Source: CAZUHN01 sp964620535 (GTDB taxonomy: Bacteria; UBA8248). Taken from it: DNA of 17,940 nucleotides. The translations under genes and the position numbers were made by a program. This document shows, one piece after another, positions 15,469-17,940 of this stretch. The notes under the pieces are model-generated. The model did not search any database. It saw only the letters and a program-made list of their open reading frames with translations, and was not told the origin of the DNA. The stretch lies in NCBI GenBank assembly GCA_964620535.1, contig CAZUHN010000175.1, positions 1-17,940 on the forward strand, in the 5' to 3' direction. Every line of letters begins with the position of its first letter. Within the stretch, counting starts at the first letter, position 1.

Positions 15469-16623
15469 GTGAAGATCGATAAAATAGAATCCTACGCTGT
15501 ATCTCTTCCCATGCGCCGGCCCCATCTCTCCGCCGTCCAGGCGGCGGAGCGCGTCTTCATCATCGTCAAGGTCCGAACCGACGGCGGTTTGGTCGGGCTG
15601 GGGGAGGCCACAGTGCTCAAGGAGTGGGGCGGGCCCCACATGACGTACTACGGCGAGTCTTACAAAACCGTGGCGCTCGTCGTTCAATCGTATCTTGCTC
15701 CCGCCGTCGAAGGAGAGGATCCGCTTCACATCGAGGCCATCCATCAAAAGATGGACCGCGCCATCAAGGGGTACCCCTACGCGAAGGCGGCGGTTGATAT
15801 CGCCTGCTACGACCTCATGGGAAAGGCCCTGAACGTTCCCGCCCACGTGCTCCTCGGCGGCCGGGTGCGCGACCGGATCCCCATCACCCACAGCATCGGC
15901 ATCATGCCGCCCGAGAAGGCCGCCGCGGAGGCGGCGGAGGCCGCCGCGGAGGGGATCCGCACCTTCAAGCTCAAGGTGGGCCTCGACCCGGAGCGCGACA
16001 TCGAAACCGCCAAGCAGGTCCGCAAAGCCGTGGGACCCGACATCCACATCACCGTAGACGGGAACCAGGGCTATCCCGGACCGCGCGAGGCAATCCGCTA
16101 CCTGAAACGGATGATGGAGTGCGACATCCTCTTTGCGGAACAGCCCGTGGAGGGCTTCGAGGCGATGGCTGAGGTAGCCCGGGCGCTGGACCTCTCCCTG
16201 ATGCACGACGAAGGGGCGTGGACCCCGCAGGACGTCCTTCGGATCATCCAATACCACGCCGGGGACATCGTCTCCCTCTACACCACCAAGCCGGGAGGCC
16301 TCTGGCCCGCGCGGAAGATGGCGGCGGTGGCCGAGGCGGGTGGCATCGCGGCAAACGTGAACGGCTCGGGCGAGACAGGGGTGGGGAACGCCGCCAACCT
16401 ACACCTCGCGGCGAGCTCCCCCGCCATTCGCCACAGCTGCGTTATCCCGATTACTTGCGTCGAGGGAAAGGAGCCCACCCGGGTGGCGATGCGGGTCTAC
16501 AACGATGACATTGTACGCGAGCCATTCGGTTATGCGGACGGCCATCTCGCGGTGCCTGATGGGTCCGGCCTGGGGATCGAGCTGGACGAGGAGAAGATGG
16601 ACAAGTACCGGGTTCCCCTCTAA
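15469..16623 (+). CDS. Mandelate racemase/muconate lactonizing enzyme family protein (paralogue B)
   Basis: This 384-residue enolase-superfamily enzyme is collinear with paralogue A at 4619-5776. The active site is complete: K167-L-K169, D197 (VDGNQGY), E224 (EQPVEG), D247/E248 (HDEGAW) and K274 (TTKPGG), with NGSGETGVG on the last strand. The capping loop is WGGPHMTYYGES (53-64). Y-G-E in this loop also occurs in dipeptide epimerases of the MLE subgroup, but their DxD motif on the eighth strand is missing here, so that function is not supported. The start is GTG at 15469, with GGAGG 8 bases upstream. It lies between LLM genes on both sides, 33 bases before the next LLM start. Confidence 0.92.
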   Translation: MKIDKIESYAVSLPMRRPHLSAVQAAERVFIIVKVRTDGGLVGLGEATVLKEWGGPHMTYYGESYKTVALVVQSYLAPAVEGEDPLHIEAIHQKMDRAIKGYPYAKAAVDIACYDLMGKALNVPAHVLLGGRVRDRIPITHSIGIMPPEKAAAEAAEAAAEGIRTFKLKVGLDPERDIETAKQVRKAVGPDIHITVDGNQGYPGPREAIRYLKRMMECDILFAEQPVEGFEAMAEVARALDLSLMHDEGAWTPQDVLRIIQYHAGDIVSLYTTKPGGLWPARKMAAVAEAGGIAANVNGSGETGVGNAANLHLAASSPAIRHSCVIPITCVEGKEPTRVAMRVYNDDIVREPFGYADGHLAVPDGSGLGIELDEEKMDKYRVPL

Positions 16624-16656
16624 GTCGGGGGCCGTTTTATTTTGGGAGGGGCTGCC

Positions 16657-17634
16657 GTGCGGCTGGGTATCGCCTTCGAGGGAATGCGGCCGGTGGGTGA
16701 GATGATGGAGCTGGCCCGGGAGGCCGAGACGGCGGGCTTTCACAGCCTCTGGATGGCCGAGCACATGGGCTACCGCAGCGCGGTCGCCACGGCCATGGCG
16801 CTGCTCGCGGCGACGGAAAGGGTGACCGTCGTTCCCGTTGCCATCAGTCCTTACTCCCGCCATGTCCTGATACACGCCATGTCCGGGGCCACCTTGGCGG
16901 AGGCCGCGCCGGGACGGGTGATCTGGTCAATGGGAACGGCGAACCTCATGGCGCTCGGCGAGATGGGGATTGAGCTGCGCCAGCCCGTCGCCGTCCACCG
17001 GGAGTATATCTCGGCGCTGCGCGCCTACTGGTCCGGCGAAACTCTCCAGCGCGAGGGAAAGGCGGTCACCTTGCGGGATTCGAAGATGTTTTTTCCGCCC
17101 CCCGAACCGATACCCATCCTCCTGGCGTCAATGGGCCCCAAAATGCTTCGACTTTCAGGGGAGGCCGCCGACGGAGTCATCCTCTCGGCGGGGCTCTCCC
17201 CCGCCTTCATGAAGCATTCCCTCGAAAAGGTGCTGGAGGGCGCCCGGCTCGCGGGCAAGAAGAAGGAGGATCTCGAGCTGGCGGGATTTGTCATTACCTC
17301 GACATCGCGCGATCGTTCCGAGGCGGTCGAGGCGGCGCGATCTCTCCTCGCTTACCTATTTCGGAGCAAGGCCATCGCGGAGAACGTCCGCTTCACGGGT
17401 ACCGCAATCGACCTCGAAGCGGTGGCCGAGGCGGGGGCGTGCCACGACTGGGAGGCGGCCAAGAAACACATCTCGGACGAGGCCGTCCACACTTATGCGA
17501 ACGCCGGAACGCCCGACGAATGCCGGAGGCGGCTCGAGGAGTACCTGGACATCGGCCTCACCACCGTCGTTTTCGTCACCGTGGGCGAGGATCGGAACAA
17601 AAGGCTGGTTCTCGAGATCGCCCGCGGCCTGTAA
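16657..17634 (+). CDS. LLM-class flavin-dependent oxidoreductase, GTG start
   Basis: This 325-residue luciferase-like protein is the right-arm counterpart of the LLM at 2511-3500: SLWMAEHMGYR, SPYSRH, LAEAAPGR, PPEPIPILLA and MLRLSGEAADGVILSAG all have near matches there. The GTG at 16657 is chosen because GGGAGGGG (16644-16651) lies 5 bases upstream and the protein then begins MRLGIAFEG, matching its paralogue. An in-frame TTG at 16642 overlaps that ribosome site and is unlikely. The C-terminal GTPDECRRRLEEYLDIGLTT is the usual last element of the fold. The next MLE gene follows after 18 bases, so the two are certainly co-transcribed. The cofactor could be FMN or F420. Confidence 0.9.
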   Translation: MRLGIAFEGMRPVGEMMELAREAETAGFHSLWMAEHMGYRSAVATAMALLAATERVTVVPVAISPYSRHVLIHAMSGATLAEAAPGRVIWSMGTANLMALGEMGIELRQPVAVHREYISALRAYWSGETLQREGKAVTLRDSKMFFPPPEPIPILLASMGPKMLRLSGEAADGVILSAGLSPAFMKHSLEKVLEGARLAGKKKEDLELAGFVITSTSRDRSEAVEAARSLLAYLFRSKAIAENVRFTGTAIDLEAVAEAGACHDWEAAKKHISDEAVHTYANAGTPDECRRRLEEYLDIGLTTVVFVTVGEDRNKRLVLEIARGL

Positions 17635-17652
17635 CGTCGCAAGGAGAAAGAA

Positions 17653-17940
17653 ATGAAGATCGCCAGCGCCGAAACCATGCGCGTCTCCCTCCCCCCCCGG
17701 CGGGCCCACCGGGTGACTTTCGACACGGAGGGCAACCTGGGACATTACGTGATCCTGAAAGTTCTAACTGACGAGGGTGTGTTCGGCCTGGGAGAGGCAA
17801 CCGTCCTCCCGATGTGGGGTGGGGACCACATGCGCTACTTCGGCGAGTCTCCGGGAACGACCGTCCACATCGTGAATGACTACCTCGTCCCGGCCATTAC
17901 GGGGCGGGACCCCTTCGACATCGAGGCCATCCACGCCGTC
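17653..17940 (+). CDS. Mandelate racemase/muconate lactonizing enzyme family protein (paralogue C), N-terminal part
   Basis: The frame is open from ATG 17653 to the window end, giving the first 96 residues. They form the capping domain: MKIASAETMRVSLPPRR at the start, GLGEATVLPMWGGDHMRYFG (45-64), and DYLVPAITGRDPFDIEAIH. The last two blocks match paralogues A and B closely. An ideal AAGGAG lies 6 bases before the ATG. The catalytic barrel is beyond the window, so activity cannot be judged. It is translationally close to the LLM gene just before it, repeating the LLM-MLE pairing seen elsewhere here. Confidence 0.9.
   Translation, partial: MKIASAETMRVSLPPRRAHRVTFDTEGNLGHYVILKVLTDEGVFGLGEATVLPMWGGDHMRYFGESPGTTVHIVNDYLVPAITGRDPFDIEAIHAV

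Noticed and set aside
15625..15657. Dipeptide epimerase function for MLE paralogue B from the Y-G-E loop
   Set aside because: The DxD motif that binds the dipeptide ammonium group on the eighth strand is absent (NVNGSGE instead).

Overview
The window comes from a GC-rich bacterial chromosome. Coding regions favour G/C at third codon positions, and several intergenic gaps are AT-richer. A signal peptide without a lipobox on the solute-binding protein suggests a Gram-negative cell envelope. There is no rRNA, tRNA, CRISPR array, transposase, phage gene or plasmid gene. I cannot name the species. This mix of luciferase-like oxidoreductases, enolase-superfamily enzymes and peptide-type ABC transporters fits a soil or marine heterotroph specialised in catabolism, but that is inference.

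Left part (1-2510): the tail of a luciferase-like (LLM) flavin oxidoreductase, a TauE/SafE-type anion exporter on the + strand, then a convergent zinc-free MDR dehydrogenase on the - strand. Centre left (2511-6940, - strand): a tight cluster that reads M24 creatinase-like hydrolase, MR/MLE enolase-superfamily enzyme, opine-dehydrogenase-like enzyme, LLM oxidoreductase, with the last two coupled by a TGATG overlap. Centre (7219-12844, - strand): a complete Dpp/Opp-type ABC importer in the order binding protein, permease B, permease C, ATPase D, ATPase F, with a hairpin plus T-tract between the binding-protein gene and the first permease. The gap at 12845-13186 is a divergent regulatory region. 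Right part (13187-17940, + strand): two tandem sister LLM genes, an MR/MLE enzyme, another LLM and the start of a third MR/MLE enzyme that runs off the window.

Read together, this is a divergent uptake-plus-catabolism locus. It has five LLM genes (one partial) and three MR/MLE genes (one partial). The LLM/MLE pairing occurs on both sides of the transporter, and clear paralogues lie on opposite arms. The plausible logic is import of a peptide-, opine- or other amide-like compound by the ABC system, hydrolysis by the M24 protein, and rearrangement and redox steps by the MLE, opine-dehydrogenase-like and LLM enzymes. Each family call is secure; the substrate and the order of steps are not visible in the sequence. 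No transcription factor gene is present in the window.
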